The notes beneath the pieces are model-generated. The model saw nothing but the letters and a program-made list of their open reading frames with translations, was not told the origin of the DNA and ran no database searches. Positions 1 to 7,326 of a stretch of DNA of 64,000 nt are shown here, piece by piece. How positions within the stretch are numbered: the stretch's first letter is position 1; each line of letters starts with the position of its first letter. The position numbers and the translations under genes were made by a program. The stretch spans positions 62,001 to 126,000 of the IMG/VR virus record IMGVR_UViG_3300029922_000015. One strand, given 5' to 3'. The DNA is from a virus.

Positions 1-53
1 ATTACTTCTTTAACTTCTCCTGTAATAGGGTTCTGAAAATCGTATGCTGGCAT
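1..53 (-). CDS. N-terminus of a small phage protein, cut by the window edge
   Basis: Only the first 17 codons lie inside the window (MPAYDFQNPITGEV...). The start overlaps the stop of the upstream gene as TAATG, which supports it. The N-terminus resembles short FmdB-like/phage proteins that begin MPxYDF; that is a resemblance only. Confidence 0.6.
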   Translation of the reverse strand, partial: MPAYDFQNPITGEVKEV

Positions 54-331
54 TAGATTTCTCCCTCGCAAGGAACTAAAATATTTAATACGTTGCAATA
101 AGGACAGCGTTCTCCCGTGCCATCCATATATTCCTTTCGAGCCGTCCAATTTAAATGACAATAACCACAATTTAATAAAACTGTAAACTCTCGATTCCAA
201 ATCATTTTTCTAGCCCTCCAACCGTAAGACCAAACTCTTTCTGGCTTACTTGGTTGAATCTCCAATGGATTATATCGAACGGGCTCAGTCTGAACCTCAC
301 AACATCCGCTAATTGGTAACAAATTTTCCAT
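53..331 (-). CDS. Small zinc-ribbon protein
   Basis: 92 aa. Two CxxC knuckles are visible in the C-terminal half (NCGYC and RCPYC), the pattern of a zinc ribbon. An in-frame upstream ATG at 388 exists, but 331 is preferred because a GGAGAAAG ribosome-binding site precedes it and it clears the upstream gene. Function unknown. Confidence 0.7.
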   Translation of the reverse strand: MENLLPISGCCEVQTEPVRYNPLEIQPSKPERVWSYGWRARKMIWNREFTVLLNCGYCHLNWTARKEYMDGTGERCPYCNVLNILVPCEGEI

Positions 332-332
332 G

Positions 333-524
333 CTATTCTTTCTCCATTTCCATCCAATTAGCAAAACGAGACATCCACTCCTCGGCAAATTGTGGCTTTA
401 CCCAAGATGGATAATCGTTCATATTTTTTACAAACCCACGGATACCCTTTTCTACTTCTTCTTGAAATCGTTCTATTGTTATCTTATCTGGATAACACAT
501 TTCTGTCATTTCAACTCTTGCCAT
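333..524 (-). CDS. Hypothetical protein
   Basis: 63 aa, mixed charge, ends in an acidic stretch. The start at 524 overlaps the stop of the GGQ gene as TAATG and has a GGAG site upstream, so translation is probably coupled. No family recognised. Confidence 0.7.
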   Translation of the reverse strand: MARVEMTEMCYPDKITIERFQEEVEKGIRGFVKNMNDYPSWVKPQFAEEWMSRFANWMEMEKE

Positions 525-838
525 TATAAATACTCCACTAATAAATTCTTTTCTTGCATTTGTTCCTCCACCCATTCTTCAACCGTTTGTTTGTTCTCAA
601 TCTCGCTCATTCGAATCCCGCACCAACTTTTGAAGCGAGGATCACTACATAGGGCCGTAAACGCCGCAGAACGGTTCCTGTGCTGTTCTCTATGATCCTG
701 ACAGTATTTACTGACTTTGGACGGCTCGTGCGTTATACGGCACGCAGAAGAGGTTTTCTGCTTTTTCTGTCCGCCGTTGCCGTGACCACGTAAATACTCA
801 ATCTTAAAATCTTTTGCTGTCAGACGAAATCCTGCCAT
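524..838 (-). CDS. GGQ-domain peptidyl-tRNA hydrolase (RF-1/ArfB-like)
   Basis: 104 aa. Residues 19-35 read GHGNGGQKKQKT, the GGQ loop of class I release factors. It is followed by a typical domain continuation (ACRITHEPS) and a basic middle part. There is no codon-recognition domain, and the size matches stand-alone GGQ rescue proteins of the ArfB/YaeJ or mtRF-R type and phage homologues. In that family the GGQ glutamine drives hydrolysis of peptidyl-tRNA on stalled ribosomes. The window also encodes a tmRNA and many tRNAs, so ribosome rescue is the favoured role. It is translationally coupled to the gene downstream. Confidence 0.85.
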   Translation of the reverse strand: MAGFRLTAKDFKIEYLRGHGNGGQKKQKTSSACRITHEPSKVSKYCQDHREQHRNRSAAFTALCSDPRFKSWCGIRMSEIENKQTVEEWVEEQMQEKNLLVEYL

Positions 839-924
839 AAAAGATTATGGTAAAATTACTTGCTTCTTTCAACTAAAAGTTTTTTCAAACGTATAATTTT
901 TTCCTTGCATTGGGGTTTTCTCAA

Positions 925-1392
925 TTATCTCCAATCTATAATGGTGATTTTACGTTTCTTATAAAACGTTTGCATTTTATTAAAAAACCAATGAGAAGCT
1001 TTATCGTGCCCAATGACAATCGGGCGTTGATATCTATTTTCTTTCATTAAGCGATGAAAGACATTAGAAGCAATGCCCATTTTACGATGGGCCGCATCCA
1101 CATAAAGCATAATAAGGATATCGCCCGATTCAAATAGGTCGGTATAACTACAGGATTTGCGACGTTTGGCTAGATTTTCAGTAGCTATGCCCCAAGCCAC
1201 GACGCGCTTTCCGACCATAACTATAATAATATTAAATCGTATCTTATTGGTACTCTTTAACTTACAATATAATTTGGAGTAATCTGCCAATAAAGAATCA
1301 TCACTGAACGCAAAGTGTTGATAGAGAAAGCGAACCAAATCTTTACTTGGCTTTTCGACACGAAGGAAGGTGATTTCGGGGGTAGATTTCAC
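925..1392 (-). CDS. GNAT-type acetyltransferase
   Basis: 155 aa. Residues 95-110 (MLYVDAAHRKMGIASN) match the acetyl-CoA-binding motif A of GNAT proteins (hydrophobic strand, then R-x-x-G-x-A), and the length fits a single GNAT domain. Substrate cannot be read from sequence. It stands alone between two short non-coding gaps, with the terminator of the HNH gene just upstream. Confidence 0.7.
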   Translation of the reverse strand: MKSTPEITFLRVEKPSKDLVRFLYQHFAFSDDSLLADYSKLYCKLKSTNKIRFNIIIVMVGKRVVAWGIATENLAKRRKSCSYTDLFESGDILIMLYVDAAHRKMGIASNVFHRLMKENRYQRPIVIGHDKASHWFFNKMQTFYKKRKITIIDWR

Positions 1393-1433
1393 ATAATCTA
1401 TTCAACTAAAAACACCCCTAAAGGAATAACTTT

Positions 1434-1471
1434 AAATAAAAAAAAGACGCTGGCGGTTAAACCAGCGTCTT
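1434..1471 (-). terminator. Rho-independent terminator of the HNH gene
   Basis: On the minus strand an AGACGCTGG stem pairs with CCAGCGTCT around a short loop and is followed by a run of T. It ends the transcript of the gene that stops at 1508. Confidence 0.85.
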
Positions 1472-1507
1472 CCGAATGGTGTATCCACACACTCTAGGCG
1501 CGACCCT

Positions 1508-2137
1508 TTACTTATGAAGAAAATGACCCCAATCCTTATGGCGAGCTTCTTTAATAAAGAAGGAAATAGGCATCTTAGGAGGAGCTTTCGGCTTGCGAAT
1601 CAATTGCAAGCCCACTTCTTCGTTCGATCTGTTTCCCTTTCTAAAGTTGATTTCTTTATCGGTCAAAACAAGATTTCCCCAACTATTATCGCCGCCCTTG
1701 GATTTAGGTGTGACGTGATCAATAGAGGCTTGATGACGGCTAAGTTTCTTACCTGTATATTGGTCGATTCCGCCGTCTCGCTCGTAAATATTGGATTTAT
1801 TCGGGCTTTTTTCAACCATCGGCATTTTGTGATAGTCTATTGCAATGGTTACGGTTGGCGCTCTAAAGGCTCTGCAAGCGCCTTGAATCACACAATCGTA
1901 GTCTCGGATGGGTAGATTAATCCAATCGCTCCATTTGACGGGATAGATTTCTTTAGGATTATCGAAATCATACTCTCCTGTGATATTATTAATATCATAA
2001 GAAATATTCATAGCCCAAGTGCCAGAATCGCTAGATTCCTCGCACATGGAAATGATAGCTTGTTTGGCATTTTGGAAACCAATCGGCTCCCAATTGCCAT
2101 TTAACTTCAAGACTACGGGTTTAAGTATGTTGCTCAT
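1508..2137 (-). CDS. HNH endonuclease
   Basis: 209 aa. The N-terminus (VVLKLNGNWEPIGF) matches the family whose members start with a VLxLNxxYEPL strand. The HNH core is SIDHVTPKSKGG around residues 139-149 with WGNLV and a following lysine-rich segment. The cysteines that usually brace this fold are not obvious (IYERDGG), so the metal knot may be lost. It overlaps the upstream gene by 17 bp. It may be a homing or host-DNA nuclease. Confidence 0.85.
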   Translation of the reverse strand: MSNILKPVVLKLNGNWEPIGFQNAKQAIISMCEESSDSGTWAMNISYDINNITGEYDFDNPKEIYPVKWSDWINLPIRDYDCVIQGACRAFRAPTVTIAIDYHKMPMVEKSPNKSNIYERDGGIDQYTGKKLSRHQASIDHVTPKSKGGDNSWGNLVLTDKEINFRKGNRSNEEVGLQLIRKPKAPPKMPISFFIKEARHKDWGHFLHK

Positions 2138-2381
2138 CTCTCTTCTTATCTTTCTGAGTATTTGTTCTTTTTTCTGTTAGTTCTTTTGTTATCTCCTCGC
2201 TTGAACGAGAGAACCACTTTAATAAATTTTCTTTTACAGCCGTTTCAACGGCTTGTAATCCAGCTATTTCAAATTGATGAACTTGCTCTGAGGTTGCCCA
2301 TTGATCTTCATCGGGCAACGCTTCAACGACGGCTTTCGTTTTCGCCTTAAAATAAATTTTCCATAGCTCTTCGCCACTCAT
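2121..2381 (-). CDS. Hypothetical helical protein
   Basis: 86 aa, predicted mostly helical with a very charged C-terminus (KRTNTQKDKKRDEQ). The start overlaps the stop of the preceding gene as ATGA, so it belongs to a tightly coupled operon. No family recognised. Confidence 0.7.
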   Translation of the reverse strand: MSGEELWKIYFKAKTKAVVEALPDEDQWATSEQVHQFEIAGLQAVETAVKENLLKWFSRSSEEITKELTEKRTNTQKDKKRDEQHT

Positions 2382-2554
2382 ATATCCTCTTTTCCCGTAT
2401 CATAAAAACTGGCATGTTCTTTGCAATTCCGGCACATGCCTATCCAAATTCCTAAAGTATCATCCCAAAGCACATCGAAATACGATGGCGCGTCGCAGCA
2501 TTCCGATAGTAATTCTTTATAATCGGGTTCTGGCAATGGGACTTTATTTGGCAT
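2378..2554 (-). CDS. Small cysteine-rich protein
   Basis: 58 aa. Four cysteines in the pattern SECCDAP...MCRNCKEH suggest a small zinc finger. It starts inside the end of the upstream gene and its stop overlaps the next start (ATGA). Both overlaps support it as real. Confidence 0.65.
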   Translation of the reverse strand: MPNKVPLPEPDYKELLSECCDAPSYFDVLWDDTLGIWIGMCRNCKEHASFYDTGKEDI

Positions 2555-2723
2555 GTTGATGAATCATATTGTACCCAACATAATAATCCCTAGCAGCAGA
2601 GAGCGGGCTCATTTTTGGATCATAGGTAATTCTTTCAATATTAAAAGAAGACGGAAGTTTGCCATCAAACAATCGTTCAACCTCTGCAAAGAATTCATGC
2701 AACCATTGTTTTTCGTCGGGCAT
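2544..2723 (-). CDS. Hypothetical protein
   Basis: 59 aa, acidic N-terminus (MPDEKQWLHEFFAEVE) then ARDYYVGYNMIHQHAK. It overlaps the genes on both sides by 11-29 bp within the same operon. Function unknown. Confidence 0.6.
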   Translation of the reverse strand: MPDEKQWLHEFFAEVERLFDGKLPSSFNIERITYDPKMSPLSAARDYYVGYNMIHQHAK

Positions 2724-2868
2724 ATTTGCGCTTTCTTTTCTTTTTTGGCTTGTTTATCTTAGCCATTTCTAATATAAAAAATGGTTCTCGTTGTTGAGGG
2801 GGAAGCTTCATAGCTTCTTCCAAAATCTTTTTGAGTTTATCGGCTTTGGTTAAACGTCTCTTTTTCAC
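2695..2868 (-). CDS. Small highly basic protein
   Basis: 57 aa ending in PKKKRKRKYARRK, so probably nucleic-acid binding. The GTG at 2868 is chosen because it overlaps the upstream stop as GTGA; a TTG at 2904 is the alternative and would add 12 residues. Confidence 0.55.
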   Translation of the reverse strand: MKKRRLTKADKLKKILEEAMKLPPQQREPFFILEMAKINKPKKKRKRKYARRKTMVA

Positions 2869-3389
2869 GGAGGAAGCACGGCGGGCGAGCCATTTTGATA
2901 CCAAAGGAAAATGGAAGCGGCGAGATTACTCACTTCGGGCGTGGTTAATGTCGCGGCGGCGTCCTCATAATTAATAGAGTCTTCTAACTTGGTGTGTTCA
3001 CCAATAAATTTGCAAATCTCGATGATGTTTTTATCACGACGGTCATATTCAACCCAATCCCGATAAAACCAATCGTTTCCTTGATTTTCGTATATCTCGT
3101 AAAATATGGCGTCAATTTGTTTAGCCAAATCTTCCGGCGTAATCTCAGGAAAGTTATAAAGAAGATGCAAAAACAAACGCATTAGCCTTTTGAAAGGCGC
3201 TCCATATCTTTTGGCGCGAGCCCCGCAGATTTCTAACATGAGTTTAATATCTTCGAAGTCGGACTTTTTCTTCGAAATGACTCTTACTCCATTAAAAGGC
3301 TTTTCTGTGGTTGTTTCCATAGGTTTACAACTTTTCCATTTCTCGTAAGCCCCATCGGCTGCTTCCGTAAAGGCGGAAATAGGTATCAT
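2865..3389 (-). CDS. Hypothetical protein
   Basis: 174 aa, soluble, no family recognised. It is first in the operon that continues down to 2378. The start at 3389 lies 13 bases from the -10 box; an internal ATG at 3320 is the alternative. Confidence 0.7.
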   Translation of the reverse strand: MIPISAFTEAADGAYEKWKSCKPMETTTEKPFNGVRVISKKKSDFEDIKLMLEICGARAKRYGAPFKRLMRLFLHLLYNFPEITPEDLAKQIDAIFYEIYENQGNDWFYRDWVEYDRRDKNIIEICKFIGEHTKLEDSINYEDAAATLTTPEVSNLAASIFLWYQNGSPAVLPP

Positions 3390-3402
3390 AAGTGTATTGC
3401 TG

Positions 3403-3431
3403 ATAATACCCTAAGATGAGGGTCTAGTCAA
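3403..3431 (-). promoter_or_regulatory. Sigma70-type promoter
   Basis: TTGACT, 17-bp spacer, TATTAT, reading leftwards into the gene at 3389. It separates the tRNA array from the 2.4-3.4 kb operon. Confidence 0.75.
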
Positions 3432-3439
3432 GCTTAAAA

Positions 3440-3531
3440 TGGAAGAGAAAAAGGGATTCGAACCCTTGGAGGACATTTCTGCCCTCGACTCTTTAGCAAA
3501 GAGTTCCGTTAAACCGCTCCGGCATTTCTCC
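3440..3531 (-). tRNA. tRNA-Ser(GCU)
   Basis: Class II tRNA: 7-bp acceptor with a terminal G-U, anticodon loop TTGCTAA, long variable arm, T-arm AAGGGTTCGAATCCCTT, encoded CCA. First of four consecutive serine tRNAs. Confidence 0.9.
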
Positions 3532-3539
3532 ATAAAATT

Positions 3540-3725
3540 TTAATATGAGGTTGGATATTCATCAAATTCCTTTGTGTTTCTCCAAACCATCGTTGTTGAA
3601 TGTACTAACTCTTTTTTGACATCTAAATTAGGCGGAGGGGTTTCGAAATAAGAACCTATATAAGTATCTCCTAACTTATTGTTTCGTATAGAACTTACTA
3701 CCCTATAAGCATAAATATTTGACAT
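3540..3725 (-). CDS. Hypothetical protein between tRNAs
   Basis: 61 aa beginning MSNIYAYRVVSSIRNNK. It fills the gap between two serine tRNA genes almost exactly, which favours a real gene. No clear ribosome-binding site; function unknown. Confidence 0.5.
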   Translation of the reverse strand: MSNIYAYRVVSSIRNNKLGDTYIGSYFETPPPNLDVKKELVHSTTMVWRNTKEFDEYPTSY

Positions 3726-3730
3726 AAAAA

Positions 3731-3823
3731 TGGCGGTAACGGTAGGATTCTAACCCACGATGGTTTTTTGGGCCATACCAAGGTTCAAGCTTGGCGCAAT
3801 CAAACGGGCTCTGCCACGTTACC
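3731..3823 (-). tRNA. tRNA-Ser(UGA)
   Basis: Acceptor GGTAACG/CGTTACC, anticodon stem CCAAG/CTTGG with loop CTTGAAC, long variable arm, G73 and encoded CCA. Confidence 0.9.
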
Positions 3824-3827
3824 AAAG

Positions 3828-3915
3828 AGGATAATTGAGGATTCGAACCTCTACCCCGCTCACGCGCGGTCTGTTGTTTTCGAGGCAACTGTGCGGCCTT
3901 TGCACTTAATTATCC
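3828..3915 (-). tRNA. tRNA-Ser(CGA)
   Basis: Acceptor GGATAAT/ATTATCC, loop CTCGAAA, variable stem CCGC/GCGG, T-arm GAGGTTCGAATCCTC. CCA is not encoded. Confidence 0.85.
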
Positions 3916-3918
3916 GTG

Positions 3919-4006
3919 AGGAGACGACAGGATTTCAACCTGCGAAGGCTGTTTAGACCTTGATCGATTTCCAATCGATTCCATTCGGGCGCTCTGGCAC
4001 GTCTCC
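3919..4006 (-). tRNA. tRNA-Ser(GGA)
   Basis: Acceptor GGAGACG/CGTCTCC, anticodon stem ATCGA/TCGAT with loop TTGGAAA, long variable arm. CCA is not encoded. With its three neighbours this covers all serine codons. Confidence 0.88.
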
Positions 4007-4007
4007 A

Positions 4008-4511
4008 TTAAATTCTATCAGGAAAAGGCATTTCAGTAGCTTTTTCCGTAAACTTACAAATCTTCAAAGTCTTTCGAGACGAACTTTCAAAATTCGCTTT
4101 CAAAATCCCCAAAATCGTATTCCAATCGCCGCCGCCATAACCGCATCCTATTTTATAAGGAATAGTAAAAATTCTTCGGCTAGGCAAATCCTGCAATACT
4201 CGGGTTATACATAGACTAAAAGCCGCGTAATTAGTATAACATTTTCCGCGCCCATAATCAAATTGCGCGTACATATTTGCCACATATTTAATGTGCGAAT
4301 ATCTATCGCTAATTACTTCGGCATAGGAAACGGTTCCCAACTTGCTATCGTCGCCCTTGCGACCGTTACGCGCATCGATTCTATAAGCTTCGGGAATGCG
4401 CCGCTTTATCTCGCGAGCCAACCCCGCGCCCATCGTGCAAAAACAGTTACATTGATGCATCAAACAATCGCTTGGCGTTTTAAAAATGTCAGCTTCGATT
4501 TCTTGAATCAT
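4008..4511 (-). CDS. Macro-domain protein (ADP-ribose binding/hydrolase)
   Basis: 167 aa, a single macro domain. Residues 19-32 (HQCNCFCTMGAGLA) match the N-terminal ADP-ribose loop and residues 117-130 (IPYKIGCGYGGGDW) the phosphate-binding loop. The layout is closest to TARG1/Poa1p-like macro domains, which hydrolyse ADP-ribosyl esters or ADP-ribose phosphate. In a phage it could reverse ADP-ribosylation or process a cyclic or 1''-phosphate left by RNA repair. Substrate is inference only. It sits inside the tRNA array. Confidence 0.9.
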   Translation of the reverse strand: MIQEIEADIFKTPSDCLMHQCNCFCTMGAGLAREIKRRIPEAYRIDARNGRKGDDSKLGTVSYAEVISDRYSHIKYVANMYAQFDYGRGKCYTNYAAFSLCITRVLQDLPSRRIFTIPYKIGCGYGGGDWNTILGILKANFESSSRKTLKICKFTEKATEMPFPDRI

Positions 4512-4520
4512 ATAAAAAAA

Positions 4521-4769
4521 TTAAAAGAAAGTATCGGGAGAAATTAATTCTCCTTTTCTCGGGGTAGTTAAATCTACTAAAATATCATTAGCAATATCTT
4601 CTGGCAATGGCTCTATGTTAAATTTTAGAAGATCATCGCCCTCTCTTTTATGATAAACAATCGGGCCGCTTTTTTTCCACGAAACTCCAGAAAGATCGTG
4701 AAGAGTTGCATGATATAAAGTCATACCGCTTTGTTCTAGGTAAGCTAAAAGTTCTTCTGTTTTTGTCAT
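4521..4769 (-). CDS. Hypothetical protein
   Basis: 82 aa, beginning MTKTEELLAYLEQSGM. It lies between tRNA-Arg(UCU) and the macro-domain gene with short spacers. No family recognised. Confidence 0.65.
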   Translation of the reverse strand: MTKTEELLAYLEQSGMTLYHATLHDLSGVSWKKSGPIVYHKREGDDLLKFNIEPLPEDIANDILVDLTTPRKGELISPDTFF

Positions 4770-4773
4770 AAAG

Positions 4774-4851
4774 TGGTGTCCCGAGAGGGAATCGAACCCC
4801 CAATCTCAACCGTTAGAAGCGGCGCATGTACATCCGTTACACCTTCGGGAC
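4774..4851 (-). tRNA. tRNA-Arg(UCU)
   Basis: Acceptor GTCCCGA/TCGGGAC, loop CTTCTAA, T-arm GGGGGTTCGATTCCCTC, encoded CCA. Confidence 0.9.
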
Positions 4852-4883
4852 TTAAATTATTGTATTATGCAATTTATATTTTG

Positions 4884-5753
4884 TCAAGAACTATGTATAA
4901 AATCAAAAGCTTTTTTTATCCAAATTTTGGGCTCCCGATAACAGTCTTTCCAAGGAATCCTAAGTGTTTCCCACCCTAAATCTTTTAGTATTTTATCTCG
5001 TTGTATATCCGAATCAATTTGTTTTTGAAATCGTTGGTGTTGTTCTCCGTCCATTTCAATACATTTTTTTAAATTAATCCATGCGAAATCTAAGGAAAAA
5101 CGATGTAATATATGCTCTCTTGTATAATTTTTATTTTTAAATTCGTTATAAATTACTTTTTCGAACCATTGTTCGGGATATGAGGACTTACCCTTATTTT
5201 GATTATGCCCTAAAGTATAAGCTAATCCCTTTGAGTGTCTTTCCTTCATTATCAAGGACAGTTTTAATTTAGCGGAATCCGAAAGTTTTGGAAAGTTATT
5301 TTTTGTTTTCTGCCATTGACTTAAACTTTTAATTTTGAAAGTTCCTTTTTTAATAGATTTTCTAATATAGTTTAAGGGAATACCCGTTCTAAAAGATAGG
5401 CTTTTTATATTTATTAATTCGGAATTATATATTTTCTGAGCTTCTTCAAGATTATATTCTTTGGTTTTAGGGCGATGTCTAGAAATTTTCTTTTCCGATA
5501 AAATTTTACTGACCGTCATAAAAGATACGGAGTATTTTTTAGATAGCAATCGCCACGACAATCCTAATAAATAATCTCTAACAATATTGTTTCGGTCTTG
5601 CTCTGAAACCGCTTTCTTTTTTCTATTATTAAATCGGCCACTTCCGATAGCTTTACGAATTGTTCCTATGGGTATATTTAAATCAGATAAATATAAATTA
5701 GGATTGTCATCATAAAATTTTTGAATTTCCGGCCAATTATATTTACATTTCAT
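4884..5753 (-). CDS. PD-(D/E)XK-type homing endonuclease (DUF559/EDxHD-like)
   Basis: 289 aa. The N-terminal 160 residues hold repeated short helix-turn-helix-like modules typical of DNA recognition in homing nucleases. The C-terminal 120 residues show an E in SSYPEQWFEK, then FSLDFAW, IEMDGEQHQ and a RDKILKDLGWETLRI motif. These match Vsr/DUF559-like nucleases and the EDxHD homing group. It has the TGTAAT element upstream seen at other homing genes here. It lies between two tRNA genes, a common insertion target. Confidence 0.85.
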   Translation of the reverse strand: MKCKYNWPEIQKFYDDNPNLYLSDLNIPIGTIRKAIGSGRFNNRKKKAVSEQDRNNIVRDYLLGLSWRLLSKKYSVSFMTVSKILSEKKISRHRPKTKEYNLEEAQKIYNSELINIKSLSFRTGIPLNYIRKSIKKGTFKIKSLSQWQKTKNNFPKLSDSAKLKLSLIMKERHSKGLAYTLGHNQNKGKSSYPEQWFEKVIYNEFKNKNYTREHILHRFSLDFAWINLKKCIEMDGEQHQRFQKQIDSDIQRDKILKDLGWETLRIPWKDCYREPKIWIKKAFDFIHSS

Positions 5754-5763
5754 GGTATAGGTA

Positions 5764-5771
5764 ATTACACC
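5764..5771 (-). promoter_or_regulatory. GGTGTAAT element of a homing nuclease gene
   Basis: ATGGTGTAAT lies 10 bases upstream of the ATG at 5753. It resembles an extended -10 promoter and recurs upstream of other homing nucleases in the window. Confidence 0.55.
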
Positions 5772-5800
5772 ATAATTGCCTTATTGTCTTTTAAAAGAGC

Positions 5801-5886
5801 GGGCGATAGACCCGGCTCGAACGGGCAATGTCTTTCGACGCGAATTTCACAAATTCGAGGGTTTATCCATTTCTCCTACTACCGCC
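5801..5886 (-). tRNA. tRNA-His(GUG) with an unusual long variable arm
   Basis: The histidine identity pair G-1:C73 can be drawn, the acceptor is GCGGTAG/CTATCGC, and the anticodon stem CGAAT/ATTCG holds loop TTGTGAA. The variable region is 14 nt with its own stem (GTC/GAC), a feature of Leu/Ser/Tyr tRNAs and not of histidine. The body looks leucine-like. CCA is not encoded. Confidence 0.75.
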
Positions 5887-5887
5887 A

Positions 5888-6088
5888 TTAAATTGTTCGA
5901 ACGGTTCTAACGTTTCTTTCGTACCATTCTTTCTTAAGATTTTCCATGAGACTTTTATCACCTTTACCGTAAGCGATTAGCGCCTCGCGCGTTCGAGGGG
6001 CCATTTCTGTTTCCTCTAGATCGTCTTCGGTTCGGGGATTGTTTTTAATCGTCTCATCCCAAAGCTGGCTGAATCGTTCGAAAGTCAT
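5888..6088 (-). CDS. Hypothetical protein
   Basis: 66 aa, acidic middle (RTEDDLEETEMAPRTREA). It overlaps the end of the HNH gene by 35 bp and stops just before the histidine tRNA. Function unknown. Confidence 0.55.
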   Translation of the reverse strand: MTFERFSQLWDETIKNNPRTEDDLEETEMAPRTREALIAYGKGDKSLMENLKKEWYERNVRTVRTI

Positions 6089-6695
6089 ATTCTATTTTAC
6101 TACAAGTTTTATCTGAAGTCAAGTTTTTTCTTACTAAAACTATCGAATCAATGAATTGTCTAATTTCCGCATCAGAAAAAATTCCCTTGGCTAAATTAAT
6201 TCCCATGCAAACAAACTGGACATTTCCTTGAATATATCCTAATTGCGAATCAATTCTATCTAAACTAGCGGAGTTAATTTTATTTTTCTGCGTCGGTTTA
6301 AAAGGAACTAGGGATATATAAGTGATAGAACACTTTCCTTGTTGCTTCTCCCATAAATCGAAAAGATATTCTAAGGTTAAATTGGTTTCTCCGTGTTTTT
6401 TTCTTTCTTTTGCTTTTCGTAAAAAATATCTAAAAGGAGAAAACTTATCATTTCTATTCAGTAAGCCTTGTTCCGATAGTTCTTTAATTCTAATTCGGGC
6501 CTTAACAAGATTTTGTTCTCTAAACTCAGGGGTTTGATATTGTTTTAAATGTCTGTAATTATCTTGACCAGAGCACTCGGGGGAACAATACGTTCGTCGT
6601 TTCTTTTTTAAATTTCTTTTATGCTCGCTAGGATTTCTAAAAAAATTATTTCCACAATTTTCACATTTTAATTCTATCAGGCTATTATGTCTCAT
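6054..6695 (-). CDS. HNH homing endonuclease
   Basis: 213 aa. An N-terminal zinc knuckle (CENCGNNF...YCSPECS) is followed by an HNH module with GKCSITYISL, SLDRIDSQLGYIQGNVQFVC and a terminal helix, the pattern of HNH nucleases that sit next to phage tRNA or intron sites. Start 6695 is chosen because TGTAAT stands exactly 7 bases upstream, as at its relatives; an ATG at 6746 is the alternative. It lies beside the tmRNA gene. Confidence 0.85.
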   Translation of the reverse strand: MRHNSLIELKCENCGNNFFRNPSEHKRNLKKKRRTYCSPECSGQDNYRHLKQYQTPEFREQNLVKARIRIKELSEQGLLNRNDKFSPFRYFLRKAKERKKHGETNLTLEYLFDLWEKQQGKCSITYISLVPFKPTQKNKINSASLDRIDSQLGYIQGNVQFVCMGINLAKGIFSDAEIRQFIDSIVLVRKNLTSDKTCSKIEYDFRTIQPALG

Positions 6696-6702
6696 ACGGA
6701 GA

Positions 6703-6710
6703 ATTACACC
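6703..6710 (-). promoter_or_regulatory. GGTGTAAT element of the HNH gene
   Basis: GGTGTAAT, 7 bases before the ATG at 6695; the same element and distance occur at 19432, 24392, 47855 and 55584. Confidence 0.55.
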
Positions 6711-6739
6711 GTGGAGACGAAGGAGAGAAACTAAAAAAG

Positions 6740-7120
6740 TGGACACGAGCGGAGTCGAACCGCTGTCTTAGAAGTATTTAATACACAATGACTTACAAGC
6801 TTTTCCCATTTTGATTCCTTGTGAAGTTAAAAAGGAAAATGACTTCACACATAATCTAATTGTTAATAATAAAATTCAAGTACAATACGATAAAAACTTG
6901 ATTTTATTCAGATTAAACACATCGCAATCCATTATCTGAGTCCTAAACCGCGACGAAAGCTCCCTTTAAGAAGCTAAGGCTATGTCAGCAACGTTTCCGT
7001 TACGTCCATAGCTGGAACGAGTTTTATTGTCGTTTATTTTTTGATTGCTTTCACAACATTCAATCATAGTTGGCTTGCACTATATATCTTCGACTTCCAA
7101 TCGAAGCCTTTTACGTGCCC
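6740..7120 (-). ncRNA. ssrA: tmRNA (transfer-messenger RNA)
   Basis: The ends form a tRNA-like acceptor, GGGCACG with CGTGTCC plus A73. A T-arm (CAGCGGTTCGACTCCGCTC) precedes the 3' end. The 5' part has GGCTTCGATTGG and TGCAAGCC, close to the conserved tmRNA 5' domain. An internal frame at 7034-6966 starts NDNK and ends ADIALAS plus TAA, like a degradation tag (ssrA tags end in ALAA). The resume codon cannot be fixed by eye. CCA is not encoded. The first base is also the last base of the TAG stop of the preceding gene, so it must be cut from a shared transcript. Confidence 0.87.
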
Positions 7121-7326
7121 TAAATTAGTTCTTTCTTTAATCTTTCAACAGAATCATTAATTCCTAACGCCTCAGACATCGTTGAGGGAGTTTTCGAATA
7201 AAAAGTTCGCCCGTTAAAAACAAATTCCGCCGCCGTCCCGTAGCAGCTTTGATAAATATGACCTTTTCCTGTATATTTAACTGGAAACCAGTTAGCCGGA
7301 TTAATGATATGAAGCTCGGCGCTCAT
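7120..7326 (-). CDS. Hypothetical protein
   Basis: 68 aa (MSAELHIINPANWFPVKY...). Start overlaps the previous stop as ATGA. Its TAG stop shares one base with the tmRNA 5' end. Function unknown. Confidence 0.7.
   Translation of the reverse strand: MSAELHIINPANWFPVKYTGKGHIYQSCYGTAAEFVFNGRTFYSKTPSTMSEALGINDSVERLKKELI

Noticed and set aside
330-695. Rightward 121-aa frame over the zinc-ribbon and GGQ genes
   Set aside because: It is the complement of well-supported coupled genes, and its composition (Phe/Tyr/Cys-rich) is typical of shadow frames.
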